DNA of 64,000 bases from Bacteroidales bacterium (GCA_017477335.1 JAFUVY010000021.1:1-64000); one strand, 5' to 3'. Positions 9,480-18,716 are shown, counted from the stretch's first letter. Notes: generated by a model from the sequence alone, not told the origin. Translations and numbers: made by a program.

Positions 9480-10138
9480 ATATAGTAATAAGCGGATACG
9501 GCAGGATGGGCCACATGGTGGAGCAGGAACTCCTCAGGCGTGGCATCAAGCCTGTACTCACAAGCGAAGACATAGCCCGGGACCTTCAGCGGATAAACGC
9601 AAAGGACTGCGTGTGCATAGATTTTACCACCCCGGAAGCTTTCAGGGCCAATTACCCCGTGATAGCCCGCAGCTTTGGCGCCGCGGTTATCGGAACCACC
9701 GGATGGGACGACATCGCAGACAAAGTGAAGCAGGCCTTCCTGGACAATGGCACCACCATGGTTTACGCTTCCAATTTCTCCATAGGCGTAAATGCCCTGT
9801 TCGCCGCGGCAGCAAGGGCCTCTGCCATACTCAAGGGTGCCGGATACACCCCCAGAATAGAGGAAATTCATCACATACACAAGTTGGACGCCCCTTCCGG
9901 AACGGCAAAAACCCTGGCCGCAATTGTTGCAGGCAGCCTTGGCACGGAGCCGGAGATAAGCTCCGTCCGGGAAGGCGAAGTGCCCGGAATTCACACCCTT
10001 ACCTTGGAATCCTCCACGGATGTGATAACCCTCCGTCACGAGGCTTTCTCCCGCGAAGGCTTTGCCAAAGGCGCTGTTGCGGCCGCCCTCCTTACGGAAG
10101 GCCTTGAAGGCGTTCACGAATTCAGCTCGCTTCTATGA
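9476..10138 (+). CDS. dapB: 4-hydroxy-tetrahydrodipicolinate reductase, short form
   Basis: Reduces the product of DapA with NAD(P)H in the lysine/DAP pathway. The nucleotide-binding GYGRMG is at 7-12. The catalytic and substrate-binding signature HHIHKLDAPSGTA (132-144) contains His132 and Lys136. The protein has 220 residues, some 20-50 shorter than typical DapB; the shortening lies mainly in the N-terminal half between the dinucleotide motif and CIDFTTPEA. Both ends overlap neighbours by ATGA, which fits translational coupling with the deacylase and thrA. Confidence 0.94.
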   Translation: MNIVISGYGRMGHMVEQELLRRGIKPVLTSEDIARDLQRINAKDCVCIDFTTPEAFRANYPVIARSFGAAVIGTTGWDDIADKVKQAFLDNGTTMVYASNFSIGVNALFAAAARASAILKGAGYTPRIEEIHHIHKLDAPSGTAKTLAAIVAGSLGTEPEISSVREGEVPGIHTLTLESSTDVITLRHEAFSREGFAKGAVAAALLTEGLEGVHEFSSLL

Positions 10139-12213
10139 GAACTTCCGTCCTTAAATTCGGCGGCAGTTCCGTAGCCTCCGCAACCGGAATCTCCCGCGTG
10201 CTTGACATCGTGGAAAAGGAAGCCGAAGGCGGCAGGGTAATCCTGGTTGCGTCGGCCATAAGCGGCTGTACGGATGCCCTTCTGGATGGCTCCGCCCAGG
10301 CTCTGGAACCCATAAAAGAGCGTCACTATGCCATAGTGAACAGGCTTTTCACCGGGGCCGACAAGGAGGCGGTCCGCCGGGAGACAGACAGTATTTTTGC
10401 CCGGATTGACGCCGCGCCAAAGGAAGAGAAAGTCACCTTTGGAGAGATCCTTTCCACCCGCATCCTTGCCAAAAAACTGGAGGCCGAGGGCTACTCCACC
10501 TTGTGGCTGGACTCCCGCCAACTGGTTGTAAGCGGAAGTCTTCAGGAGAGCTTCCGACGTATAGCAAAAGCCGTTGCCGAAGCCCCGGGAGTGCAGATTT
10601 TCGTGGCTCCCGGTTTTGTGTGCCAGGACGCCGCCGGGTGCGTGAGCACGCTGGGAAGAGGCGGATCGGACTACAGCGCAGCCATATACGCCGCGGCGGT
10701 AAAGGCCGATGCTCTCCGCATCTGGACCGACGTCCCCGGCATCATGACGGCCAATCCCCGCCAGGTGCCACAGGCCAGGACCATCCCGGTAATGACCTAC
10801 AAAGAGGCATTCACAATGGCCGAACGCGGTGCAAAAGTGCTTTACGCCCCCACCGTGGCACCTGCCATGGAAGCCGGGATAGACATAGAAATCCGCAATA
10901 CCTTTGACCCGGACGGAGGCTACACCGTCATCGGCAGGGAAAGTGCCGGCGGCAGGGTGGGCCTTGCTTCCGTAAAAGAGGGGGACAATGTGAAAATCTC
11001 CCTCGTGGGCACAATAGAAGAGGGAGACAGGCTCCTCTCCGCCAGAGCTTTGGAAAAAGCCGGCGTATCGGCCCTGGGTATGGAATCCTCAGTCGATGTC
11101 CTTACCGTTACCGTGCGTCCCGAGGTTGAGGAAAAAGCCCTTCAGGCCCTTCACAGGACCTTTTTCAAGAGCGCTTCCTCAAGGGAAATACACGTTTTCA
11201 TAGCCGGCGAAGGAGCCGTTGGAACAGCCCTTTTTGAGCTTCTTCAAAGGGCAGACGTGGCCGAGCGGACAGGACGGCGGACAGTGATAGCCGGCACGGC
11301 CAATTCCCGCAGCTTCCGCATGGACCTTTCCGGCGTAAAAGCCGATACCCCCCGCCGCGAGGGTGATTTTGTCCGAGAAGTATGCCGGTGCGCCCCCGAA
11401 GGCTCCGTCTTTGTGGACGCCACAGGGAGCGAGACCATCCACGGGGATTACCTGAAACTGCTTTCCTCCGGCATAAGCGTGGTCTCTTCCAACAGAAGGG
11501 CCCTGGCCGTTCCCTACAGCGAGTACGCCGCCATGCATGCCGCAGCAAGGGAAAGGGGCCTTGCCTTCCGCTACGGAACCACCGTGGGAGCGGCCCTCCC
11601 CATCCTGGAGTCCATTACAAGGAGCTCCGGAAGCGGGGATACCATAGTGTCCCTGCAGGCGGTTGTATCCTGCACCCTGAACCAGATTCTGGGAGAATAC
11701 AATCCCTCCGGCGGGAGCTTTGCCGCCTGCCTTGAAAGGGCCTGGAAGCAAGGTCTCACGGAACCGGACCCCCGTCTGGACCTTGGCGGGGCCGACGCCC
11801 TGAGAAAACTTCTCATCCTTGGCCGCCGTGCCGGAGTTCCCCTTGAAAAGGAGGACGTTGCAATTACTCCCATAGTTCCGGGCAATCTCCTGGAGGGAGA
11901 CTCTGCCCCGCAGGAATTCTGCCAGGCTCTGGAAGGCGCGGAACCGGACATTGCCGCCATGGTGGCAGATGCCGCTTCCCAGGGGAAACGCATTCGCTTC
12001 GTGGCCTCGCTGGAGCTTAATTCCGAGGGAGGGTACGACGCGGCCATCGGCCCGGTGGCGGTTCCGCCTTCCCACCCTGCGTACTATATCGGCGGAACGG
12101 AAAACGCCATCATCTTCAGAACCCGCCTCAAGCCCAATCCCCTTGTGATTCAGGGGCCTGGAGAAGGTCCGCTCCAGGCGGCATCGGCCCTTCTGGACGA
12201 CATACTGCGGTAA
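10135..12213 (+). CDS. thrA: Fused aspartokinase/homoserine dehydrogenase, reduced ACT region
   Basis: The N-terminal kinase phosphorylates aspartate (KFGGSS at 7-12, GRGGSDYSA at 174-182). The C-terminal domain reduces aspartate semialdehyde to homoserine (dinucleotide motif GEGAVG at 358-363, then SSNRRALA and GTTVGAALPI). So one protein covers the first step of the aspartate family and the threonine/methionine branch. The total is 692 residues against about 820 in E. coli ThrA. Almost all of the loss is between the two catalytic domains: only about 75 residues (275-350) remain where two ACT domains usually lie. Feedback control by threonine or lysine is therefore probably altered. The start overlaps dapB by ATGA. 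Confidence 0.95.
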   Translation: MRTSVLKFGGSSVASATGISRVLDIVEKEAEGGRVILVASAISGCTDALLDGSAQALEPIKERHYAIVNRLFTGADKEAVRRETDSIFARIDAAPKEEKVTFGEILSTRILAKKLEAEGYSTLWLDSRQLVVSGSLQESFRRIAKAVAEAPGVQIFVAPGFVCQDAAGCVSTLGRGGSDYSAAIYAAAVKADALRIWTDVPGIMTANPRQVPQARTIPVMTYKEAFTMAERGAKVLYAPTVAPAMEAGIDIEIRNTFDPDGGYTVIGRESAGGRVGLASVKEGDNVKISLVGTIEEGDRLLSARALEKAGVSALGMESSVDVLTVTVRPEVEEKALQALHRTFFKSASSREIHVFIAGEGAVGTALFELLQRADVAERTGRRTVIAGTANSRSFRMDLSGVKADTPRREGDFVREVCRCAPEGSVFVDATGSETIHGDYLKLLSSGISVVSSNRRALAVPYSEYAAMHAAARERGLAFRYGTTVGAALPILESITRSSGSGDTIVSLQAVVSCTLNQILGEYNPSGGSFAACLERAWKQGLTEPDPRLDLGGADALRKLLILGRRAGVPLEKEDVAITPIVPGNLLEGDSAPQEFCQALEGAEPDIAAMVADAASQGKRIRFVASLELNSEGGYDAAIGPVAVPPSHPAYYIGGTENAIIFRTRLKPNPLVIQGPGEGPLQAASALLDDILR

Positions 12214-12262
12214 GGGCGGACAAAAATCCCCAAAAAAGTTTGCTCCAAAACTGTAATTTGAT

Positions 12263-12270
12263 TATCTTTG
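12263..12270 (+). promoter_or_regulatory. -7 promoter box for cdaA
   Basis: TATCTTTG matches the TAnnTTTG consensus. It ends 6 bases before the ATG at 12277, so the transcript would be leaderless or nearly so. Confidence 0.6.
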
Positions 12271-12276
12271 CTTAAT

Positions 12277-13098
12277 ATGGCAGAGATTCTGGGCACATTC
12301 AGTTTCCTTAGCTTTGGACTGGCGGATTTGTTGGACATCCTGATGATGGCCGCGGTTATCTTTTTCCTTTTCCGCGCAATCAGGAAGGACAGCACCGTCC
12401 TTAACATAGTGCTTGTCCTGGTGGTAGTCATTGCCCTTCAGGCAGTTGTCTCCATGCTGGGTATGCGCATGATGACCAGCCTGCTGAATGCAATCCTGGA
12501 TGTGGGCGTGCTTGCCATCATAATCATTTTCCAGCCGGAAATACGCCATCTGATTAACCGTTTCGCCCTGTCTTCCGGCATCACCCGCCGGGCCGGCGAG
12601 CTGTTCAACAGGATTCTCGGCGTCAAGGAAGAGCGCCTTGGCAGCCGCAGCGTGGAAGAGCTGGTGGAAGCGGTCCGCGCCATGTCGGCGGAAAAGACAG
12701 GCGCCCTCATAGTCCTTGAGCACAAGTCCCCGATGGACGAATACATCTCTACCGGAGACAAATTTGAGGCAGAGATAAACCGCCGCCTCATAATGAACAT
12801 CTTCTTCAAGAATTCCCCCCTGCACGACGGTGCAATGATCATAGAGGGCAACCGTATAGTGGCAGCCCGCTGTCAGCTTCCCATGACCAACCGCACGGAC
12901 ATCCCCGCCCATTACGGGATGCGTCACCGTGCCGCCCTCGGCCTCAGTGAAGATACGGATGCGTCCATACTGGTGGTTTCGGAAGAAACGGGTCATGTGA
13001 GCTATGTCCATAACGGGGAGATAAACACAATCAAGGATATGAAAGAGCTGCGCCAGATTCTGGCCGGAGCAATGGATGAAGAGCAAAGTGGATCATAA
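12277..13098 (+). CDS. cdaA: Diadenylate cyclase, CdaA type
   Basis: Makes the second messenger c-di-AMP from two ATP. The protein has 273 residues. Hydrophobic membrane segments fill about 15-87, followed by the DAC domain with DGA at 184-186 and RHRAALG from 216, the two nucleotide-binding signatures. c-di-AMP in related bacteria controls potassium and osmolyte transport and cell-wall homeostasis. No ybbR-like or glmM gene follows, unlike Firmicutes; instead mutS2 overlaps the 3' end by 23 bases. The ATG at 12277 is chosen because the only earlier in-frame start is a TTG lying inside the promoter box. Confidence 0.93.
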   Translation: MAEILGTFSFLSFGLADLLDILMMAAVIFFLFRAIRKDSTVLNIVLVLVVVIALQAVVSMLGMRMMTSLLNAILDVGVLAIIIIFQPEIRHLINRFALSSGITRRAGELFNRILGVKEERLGSRSVEELVEAVRAMSAEKTGALIVLEHKSPMDEYISTGDKFEAEINRRLIMNIFFKNSPLHDGAMIIEGNRIVAARCQLPMTNRTDIPAHYGMRHRAALGLSEDTDASILVVSEETGHVSYVHNGEINTIKDMKELRQILAGAMDEEQSGS

Positions 13099-15604
13099 GG
13101 AAAAACTGGAACTCAAACTGGGCTTTGACCGCGTAAGGTCAGCCGTTTATTCGCGCTGCAGCACGGATTACGCCGCCGTACGCGTCCAGGGAGAAGAGTT
13201 CAGCACGGACGCCGCGGAAATCCGCCGCCGTCAGCTCCTTACGGACGAGATGCGCCTCATCCTCATGTTCGAGGACGGTTTCCCCACCAGCGGCTACATA
13301 GACGCCATTCCTTTCCTGGAACCCATAGGCAAAAAGGGAACCATAGACGTCCTTTCCCTGGGGAAGCTCCGCACCATGCTGGATACTCTGGAAAAGGCTC
13401 TCCGCTTCTTTCACGACATAAAGGACGGCATATATCCCAACCTTCAGCACCTGGCTTCCGGAATCAATGCGCCCGCGGCCGTTTCCAGGCAGATAGACTC
13501 CATCCTGGACCGCCACGGAGAAATCAAGGACACCGCCTCCGACCAGCTTTATTCAATACGCAAATCCCTGAAGGAAAAGGAATTGCAGATATCCCGCAGG
13601 ATGAACGCCATCCTCAGGGAGGCTCAGGCGGCAGGTATCGTGGACCAGGATGCGGCCATTTCCATCCGCGACGGGAAAATGCTCATCCCGGTGGCATCGG
13701 CCAAAAAGCGTCAGATGCAGGGATTTGTGTATGACGAATCCGCCACCGGCAAAACCACCTACATAGAACCGGCGGAGATTGTGGCCCTGGAGAATGAGAT
13801 TTCCGAGTTGCATTTTGCCGAAACCCGCGAAATAGCGCGCATACTTTCAGAGTTCTCCGAATTCCTCCGTCCCTTTGTGCCGGAACTCATTCAGGGTGCG
13901 GCCTTCATCGGGGAACTGGATTTCAACATGGCCAAGGCGCAGGTGGCCCTGGACTATGTGGCCGGAATGCCCGTAATATCGGAGGACGGCACTCTTAACC
14001 TCCGCAAGGCGCGTCACCCTCTCCTGGAGGCGTCCCTCCGCAAGGAAGGCAAGAGCATAGTTCCCCTTACGGTGTCGCTTACCCCGGCAAAGCGCATCCT
14101 TCTTATTTCCGGCCCCAATGCCGGCGGCAAGAGCGTGTGCCTCAAGACCACAGGCCTGCTGCAGTACATGTTCCAGTGGGGTATGCCGGTGCCCACTTCG
14201 GAAAGCTCCGAACTTCCGGTCTTTGACCGCATCATGGTCTCCATCGGCGACGACCAGTCCCTGGAAAACGACCTTTCCACCTACAGCTCTTTCCTTGCCG
14301 ACATGCGTGACACCCTGGACAAGGCCGATTCCCGCACGCTGGTCCTCATAGACGAATTCGGCTCCGGAACGGAACCTGCGGCCGGCGGCGCCATTGCCGA
14401 GGCCATTCTCCACGCCCTGGACAGCCAGGGAGCCTACGGGGTCATCACCACGCATTACACCAACCTGAAACTGTATGCGGCTTCCGCAGATACGGCAGTC
14501 ATCAACGGCGCCATGCAGTTTGACACTGCCACGGTAACGCCTCTTTTCCGTCTGGAAACCGGTCTCCCGGGGTCTTCCTTCGCCTTTGAACTGGCCCGTA
14601 AGATGGGCCTTCCGGAGACTATTGTGCAAGATGCGGAACAGAGGGCCGGGCAGCAGTACGTGGGCATGGAACGCAACCTCCGCAAGATTGCCCGCAGCCG
14701 TCGCGTGCTGGATGAGAAACTCACCCGCATACGCGCTACGGACAAAACCCTGGAAGGCCTCACGGACAGGTACGAAAAGGAGCTGGAAGAAATCCGCGCC
14801 CTTCGTGAATCCATCCTGGAAGATGCTCAGCGAGAGGCCGAAAAGATAGTCAAGGATGCCAACCGCAAGGTGGAAAACACCATCCGCACAATAAAGGAGT
14901 CGCAGGCAGACAAAGAGCCCACACGCCAGGCAAGGGCGCAGCTCCGGGATTTCCTGGGAGCCCTGGCCGGAAGGCAGCAGGCCCGTCAGGACTACATAGA
15001 CGGCAAACTCAAGGATGTCCGGGAAAGGAAGAAGAGAGAGCAGGAAAAACGTCGCCGCAGGGCGGGGGAGAACGATGTCCAGGCCGCCGAGGCCGATGCC
15101 GCCGCCCGCAAGGAGGCCGCTTTCAGGAGCGCTCCCCTTAAAGTGGGAGAAAAAGTCCGCATCAAAGACAGCGGCATGGTGGGGGAAGTGTCCAGGATAA
15201 GTGAGAAGGCGGTTACCGTCATAGTTGGCAACATTACCACCAAACTGCCTTTGGACAGGGTGGAACGCATTACGTCGGCAGAGTTCAAGGCCGCGGCTCC
15301 CAAGGCGGCGGAACGTCCCCGCCAGGTGTACGACAGCGCCATCACAGCCCGCAAAGCCTCCTTTACCACGGAACTTGATGTCCGGGGAGAAAGGGTTGGC
15401 GACGCCCTGGAAAAGGTGGCAAGATACATAGACGATGCAATTATGCTCTCTGCAGGTCCCGTACGGATACTTCACGGGAAGGGTACCGGAGCTCTGCATG
15501 AGGAAATACAGAAATACCTCAGGACCGTTCCGGGCGTAGCCTCCGTTCAGGACGAAGACGTGCGCTTTGGCGGTTCCGGAGTTACGGTAGTTAAATTTGA
15601 CTGA
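13076..15604 (+). CDS. mutS2: MutS2-family ATPase/nuclease
   Basis: MutS2 proteins act on branched DNA and collided ribosomes rather than on mismatches. The protein has 842 residues. The core clamp region is followed by the ATPase with Walker A GPNAGGKS at 346-353 and the Walker B/signature region LVLIDEFGSGTEP. A long charged coiled coil comes next (about 510-700), then a KOW-like patch, and a C-terminal Smr domain (about 765-842) with LDVRG and HGKGTGAL. All parts of a full-length MutS2 are present. It overlaps cdaA at its 5' end, and yraN follows one base after its stop. Confidence 0.95.
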   Translation: MKSKVDHKEKLELKLGFDRVRSAVYSRCSTDYAAVRVQGEEFSTDAAEIRRRQLLTDEMRLILMFEDGFPTSGYIDAIPFLEPIGKKGTIDVLSLGKLRTMLDTLEKALRFFHDIKDGIYPNLQHLASGINAPAAVSRQIDSILDRHGEIKDTASDQLYSIRKSLKEKELQISRRMNAILREAQAAGIVDQDAAISIRDGKMLIPVASAKKRQMQGFVYDESATGKTTYIEPAEIVALENEISELHFAETREIARILSEFSEFLRPFVPELIQGAAFIGELDFNMAKAQVALDYVAGMPVISEDGTLNLRKARHPLLEASLRKEGKSIVPLTVSLTPAKRILLISGPNAGGKSVCLKTTGLLQYMFQWGMPVPTSESSELPVFDRIMVSIGDDQSLENDLSTYSSFLADMRDTLDKADSRTLVLIDEFGSGTEPAAGGAIAEAILHALDSQGAYGVITTHYTNLKLYAASADTAVINGAMQFDTATVTPLFRLETGLPGSSFAFELARKMGLPETIVQDAEQRAGQQYVGMERNLRKIARSRRVLDEKLTRIRATDKTLEGLTDRYEKELEEIRALRESILEDAQREAEKIVKDANRKVENTIRTIKESQADKEPTRQARAQLRDFLGALAGRQQARQDYIDGKLKDVRERKKREQEKRRRRAGENDVQAAEADAAARKEAAFRSAPLKVGEKVRIKDSGMVGEVSRISEKAVTVIVGNITTKLPLDRVERITSAEFKAAAPKAAERPRQVYDSAITARKASFTTELDVRGERVGDALEKVARYIDDAIMLSAGPVRILHGKGTGALHEEIQKYLRTVPGVASVQDEDVRFGGSGVTVVKFD

Positions 15605-15605
15605 T

Positions 15606-15974
15606 ATGAGAGACAGGAGACAGAAAGGCATTGCAGGGGAGAAGATAGCCTGCACGTTCCTGGAAACCAGGGGACACCACATCCTGGAAAGGAACTGGCA
15701 CGCCGGCCATCTGGAGGTGGACATAGTCTCCGAGGCGGATGACGGGGTCCATTTTGTGGAAGTGAAAGCCCGGACGGCCCCGGTACTGGCCCCTCTGGAC
15801 AGGCAGGTGTCACCGCTGAAGCAAAAGAGAATAACGTCGGCGGCCCTGCGTTACCTGGGGCGGAAAAACATGGCGGGAAGGGAAGTGTTCTTTGACATAG
15901 TATCAGTCACTTATGAAGGCGGTGCCACCACAGTGAAGTATTTCCCGCAGGCCTGGATACCACTTTACGTTTGA
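15606..15974 (+). CDS. yraN: YraN/UPF0102 family nuclease-like protein
   Basis: A 122-residue protein with the conserved YraN pattern: G-x-x-GE near the start (KGIAGEKIA), then HLEVDIV and FVEVKAR. These carry the Glu/Asp/Glu-x-Lys set of a restriction-endonuclease-like fold. The family is nearly universal in bacteria, but its role is not firmly established. I chose the ATG at 15606; an in-frame TTG nine bases earlier lies in the mutS2 stop region. It is the last gene of the cdaA-mutS2-yraN run. Confidence 0.88.
   Translation: MRDRRQKGIAGEKIACTFLETRGHHILERNWHAGHLEVDIVSEADDGVHFVEVKARTAPVLAPLDRQVSPLKQKRITSAALRYLGRKNMAGREVFFDIVSVTYEGGATTVKYFPQAWIPLYV
15966..15973 (+). promoter_or_regulatory. 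Possible -7 promoter box at the yraN stop codon
   Basis: TACGTTTG fits TAnnTTTG and lies 26 bases before the ATG at 16000, within the last codons of yraN. It would let the 16.0-30.1 kb locus be transcribed separately. A single 6-base match could be chance. Confidence 0.35.
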
Positions 15975-15999
15975 ACCTCACACACTAAAACATAACCAC

Positions 16000-16773
16000 A
16001 TGTCAGATAACCATAAATATTGCGTAATAATGGCCGACGGCAAAGGATCGGCCCGTCAGCTAAGGGACACGCTGGAACGATTCCAGGACATCATCCCCCT
16101 GGAGAATATCCTTGTAGTGACTCCTGAAAAATTTGCAAAGGAGGCGGCTCTCCTTGTTCCCGAACTCCAGAGTTCCAACATCCTTCCGGAACCTTATGCC
16201 CGTAAAACGGCGCCCTGCATGGCCTATGCCACCTACACCATCCTCAGACGTGATCCGGAGGCAATCATCGTGGCTACGCCCTGGGACCTTGTAATCCGTG
16301 ACACGGAACTTTTCCGCACCACCATCTCCGACGCCATGGACTACGTGGCCGTAAATGACGTCCTCATCACCCTGGGCATCGTCCCCAGAAGCCCGGATAC
16401 CAACTTTGGCTATATCCAGGTAAAGGAAGGCCGCAACGCCCACCTTATGACCGGTCCCCTTCAGGTAAAGACCTTCACGGAAAAGCCCAGCCTGGAACTG
16501 GCGGAGGTCTTTGTCCGCACCGGAGAGTTCTTCTGGAACAGCGGTATCTTCGTTTGGAGGGCTTCCACCATACGGGAAGAAATGGAAAAGTACGTTCCGG
16601 AGGTTACGGAACTGTTCAAAGGCTGGGAGACCGGCATCCAGGATCCTGAATTTATAGAAAAGGCCTATGCGGAGTGCCCAAAAGTCTCCCTGGACTACGG
16701 TGTAATGGAACGCACCTCCCGTGCATGGCTATACCCCGCCCGCTTCGGTTGGGCCGATATTGACAGACTATGA
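16000..16773 (+). CDS. Mannose-1-phosphate guanylyltransferase-like protein, reduced
   Basis: The 257 residues align with ManC-type sugar nucleotidyltransferases from ENILVVTPEKFA through PEPYARKTAPC, NFGYIQV, FTEKPS, FFWNSGIFVW, SLDYGVME and FGWADI. Two parts are missing. The N-terminal nucleotide loop (normally GGxGTRxWPxSR followed by the KQF motif) is reduced to MADGKGSARQLRDTLERF. The sequence also stops right after the GWSD-like motif, about 90 residues before the usual end. The DNA around it shows no out-of-frame remnants. It may be a degenerate copy under decay or a repurposed binding domain; GTP transfer seems unlikely. Its stop overlaps the following phosphoesterase by ATGA, so it is part of that operon. 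Confidence 0.75.
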   Translation: MSDNHKYCVIMADGKGSARQLRDTLERFQDIIPLENILVVTPEKFAKEAALLVPELQSSNILPEPYARKTAPCMAYATYTILRRDPEAIIVATPWDLVIRDTELFRTTISDAMDYVAVNDVLITLGIVPRSPDTNFGYIQVKEGRNAHLMTGPLQVKTFTEKPSLELAEVFVRTGEFFWNSGIFVWRASTIREEMEKYVPEVTELFKGWETGIQDPEFIEKAYAECPKVSLDYGVMERTSRAWLYPARFGWADIDRL

Positions 16774-18704
16774 AAAAACTTGAAAGAATCGTTATGCTGC
16801 TGCTTGCGGCAGCCGTGCTGTTTGCCTGCGGAAAGGAAAACCCGCAGGGAGAGACTCCGACAACCATCAACGTGTCCGGCATAATCCTCCCGGATGTGCT
16901 TGAGTGTCAGGGCGGTACTACCGTGGAGATACGCCTTGTGGGCAGCAACGTCCCCCTTGTTACCGACAAGGTGGAACTTGCGGGTGAGAGCACCTTTGTC
17001 ATGCCTATAAGCGCCGTAGAGAAAAACCGTTTCCTGTTCACAATGGACAAGGGTATCTTCTCCGGAGATTTTGTGATGAGCATCATTCGCGGAACGCAGT
17101 CCAAGCGGGTGGGCAAGATTCGCCTGTTGGTTTCCGGAGGAGCTCCCATAGACCCCGGGGACGCAACCATCTACGGCCAGATCACCGCAAAGGGCAAGGG
17201 CCTGGAAGGCGTGCTTGTCTCTGACGGACTGGAAGTGGTGAGGACAGACAAGGACGGTATCTACCGTATCAAGTCCGCCAAGAAGTACGGAGTGGTTTTC
17301 ATGACCATACCTTCCGGTTACGAAGCCCTTTCCAACGGAGTGCTGCCGCGTTTCCACAAGGCGCTGGCATCGTCCAAGGACGTAGCCGAGCGAGTTGACT
17401 TCCAGCTTCAGGAGGCCCCCGGGCAGGATCATCACAAGATGCTGATGATGGGAGACATCCACCTTGCCCGCCGGACCCAGGACAGGGAGCAGTTCTCTTC
17501 CTTTGTTTCCGACCTCAATTCGTACATAACCTCCTGTCCCGACAAGCTTTACGGCCTCACGCTGGGCGACATGACCTGGGACCTCTACTGGATAGTGAAC
17601 TCCTACGGCTTTGCCGAGTACATCCAGGATGCAAACCGCATAAGCGGAATTCAGTTGTTCCACACCATAGGCAACCACGACCACAGCATGTACTACTCCG
17701 GAGATATCCAGACAGTAAAAGATTATACCTCGCTCATAGCCCCCACATATTATTCCTTCAACGTGGGCAAGGTCCATTATGTGGTCCTGGACGACGTGGA
17801 GTGTACCAATTCCAAGAAAACCACGGACGGCAAGGGAAATACCTGCTACGAAAGGTCTTACAACGGCAACGTGGTGTCTGACCAGCTCACCTGGCTGGAA
17901 AGGGACCTCAGCTATGTGGATGCTTCCACGCCCGTGGTGCTTACGATGCACATCCCGCTTTTCAACTCCAACAATACCTGGCGCATGAATTCCACCACGG
18001 GAAAGAAGATGGAAAGCATGCTCTCCAAATTCTCCAAGGTGCATATTTACACCGGCCACACCCATGTGATATACAATGTGGATTACACGGAGCGGGACCA
18101 CATCTTTGAACACAACTCCGGTTCCGTCTGCGGCACCTGGTGGTGGAGCGGCAAGGAAACTCCCGGAGTACACATCGGCCAGGACGGTTCTCCCGGCGGA
18201 TACGCCATCCTGGACGTGAACGGAACAGACTTTTCCTGGCAGTACAAGGCCACCGGTTACCCCATTGATTATCAGTTCCGTACCTACGACCGCAACTCTA
18301 TTCACATCACGGCCGACAAGTATGTCCCCTCCGGCAGCGCCACTTCCAAGGCTGCGCTTAAAGCGGGCCGATGGGCTACCGCCAGCACCGCCAACGAGGT
18401 TTACATCAACGTGTGGAACTATGACCCTTCTTGGACCATCGAGGTTACGGAGGGCGGCAAGCCGCTCACGGTGAAATCCGTCACCGAATTGGACCCTCTG
18501 CACCTTATTTCCTATACGGCCAAGCGCCTGAACCAGAATGCGGATGCATCTTTTGCAACCACCGGCACCGATCACCTTTTCTATGTGACTGCTTCCGACA
18601 AGTCTTCCACCCTGGAAATCAAGGTGACGGACAAATTTGGAAACGTGTACAGGGAAACGATGGCCCGTCCAAAGAAATTCGACACGGATACCTATAAAAA
18701 CTAA
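16770..18704 (+). CDS. Calcineurin-like metallophosphoesterase lipoprotein
   Basis: A 644-residue lipoprotein with a signal sequence and lipobox ending at Cys20 (LFACG). Residues 30-125 look like a beta-sandwich, and 130-215 resemble the N-terminal domain of Bacteroidota metallophosphoesterases (EGVLVSDGLEVVRTD). The catalytic core follows: GDIH (228-231), GDM (266-268), GNHDH (301-305), MHIP and GHTH, the full two-metal ligand set. The last 180 residues match the C-terminal domain usual in this family. It likely hydrolyses a phosphoester at the cell surface or in the periplasm. It begins the SusCD locus, being coupled to the ManC-like gene upstream and 12 bases from susC. Confidence 0.9.
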   Translation: MKKLERIVMLLLAAAVLFACGKENPQGETPTTINVSGIILPDVLECQGGTTVEIRLVGSNVPLVTDKVELAGESTFVMPISAVEKNRFLFTMDKGIFSGDFVMSIIRGTQSKRVGKIRLLVSGGAPIDPGDATIYGQITAKGKGLEGVLVSDGLEVVRTDKDGIYRIKSAKKYGVVFMTIPSGYEALSNGVLPRFHKALASSKDVAERVDFQLQEAPGQDHHKMLMMGDIHLARRTQDREQFSSFVSDLNSYITSCPDKLYGLTLGDMTWDLYWIVNSYGFAEYIQDANRISGIQLFHTIGNHDHSMYYSGDIQTVKDYTSLIAPTYYSFNVGKVHYVVLDDVECTNSKKTTDGKGNTCYERSYNGNVVSDQLTWLERDLSYVDASTPVVLTMHIPLFNSNNTWRMNSTTGKKMESMLSKFSKVHIYTGHTHVIYNVDYTERDHIFEHNSGSVCGTWWWSGKETPGVHIGQDGSPGGYAILDVNGTDFSWQYKATGYPIDYQFRTYDRNSIHITADKYVPSGSATSKAALKAGRWATASTANEVYINVWNYDPSWTIEVTEGGKPLTVKSVTELDPLHLISYTAKRLNQNADASFATTGTDHLFYVTASDKSSTLEIKVTDKFGNVYRETMARPKKFDTDTYKN

Positions 18705-18716
18705 CCTAATAAAACC

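Noticed and set aside
13847..15724. Long minus-strand frame opposite mutS2
   Set aside because: It is a shadow of mutS2 with no domain signature and spans two plus-strand genes.
16000..16773. Frameshifted full-length manC
   Set aside because: I looked for the missing N-terminal loop and the C-terminal continuation in the neighbouring frames. Upstream is the yraN end and downstream is directly a lipoprotein signal peptide, so no split remnant is present.
16695..18575. Long open frame on the minus strand (626 codons) opposite the phosphoesterase
   Set aside because: It mirrors a well-supported gene with clear motifs and has no recognisable domain itself. Long antisense frames are common here because of the GC-rich codon pattern.
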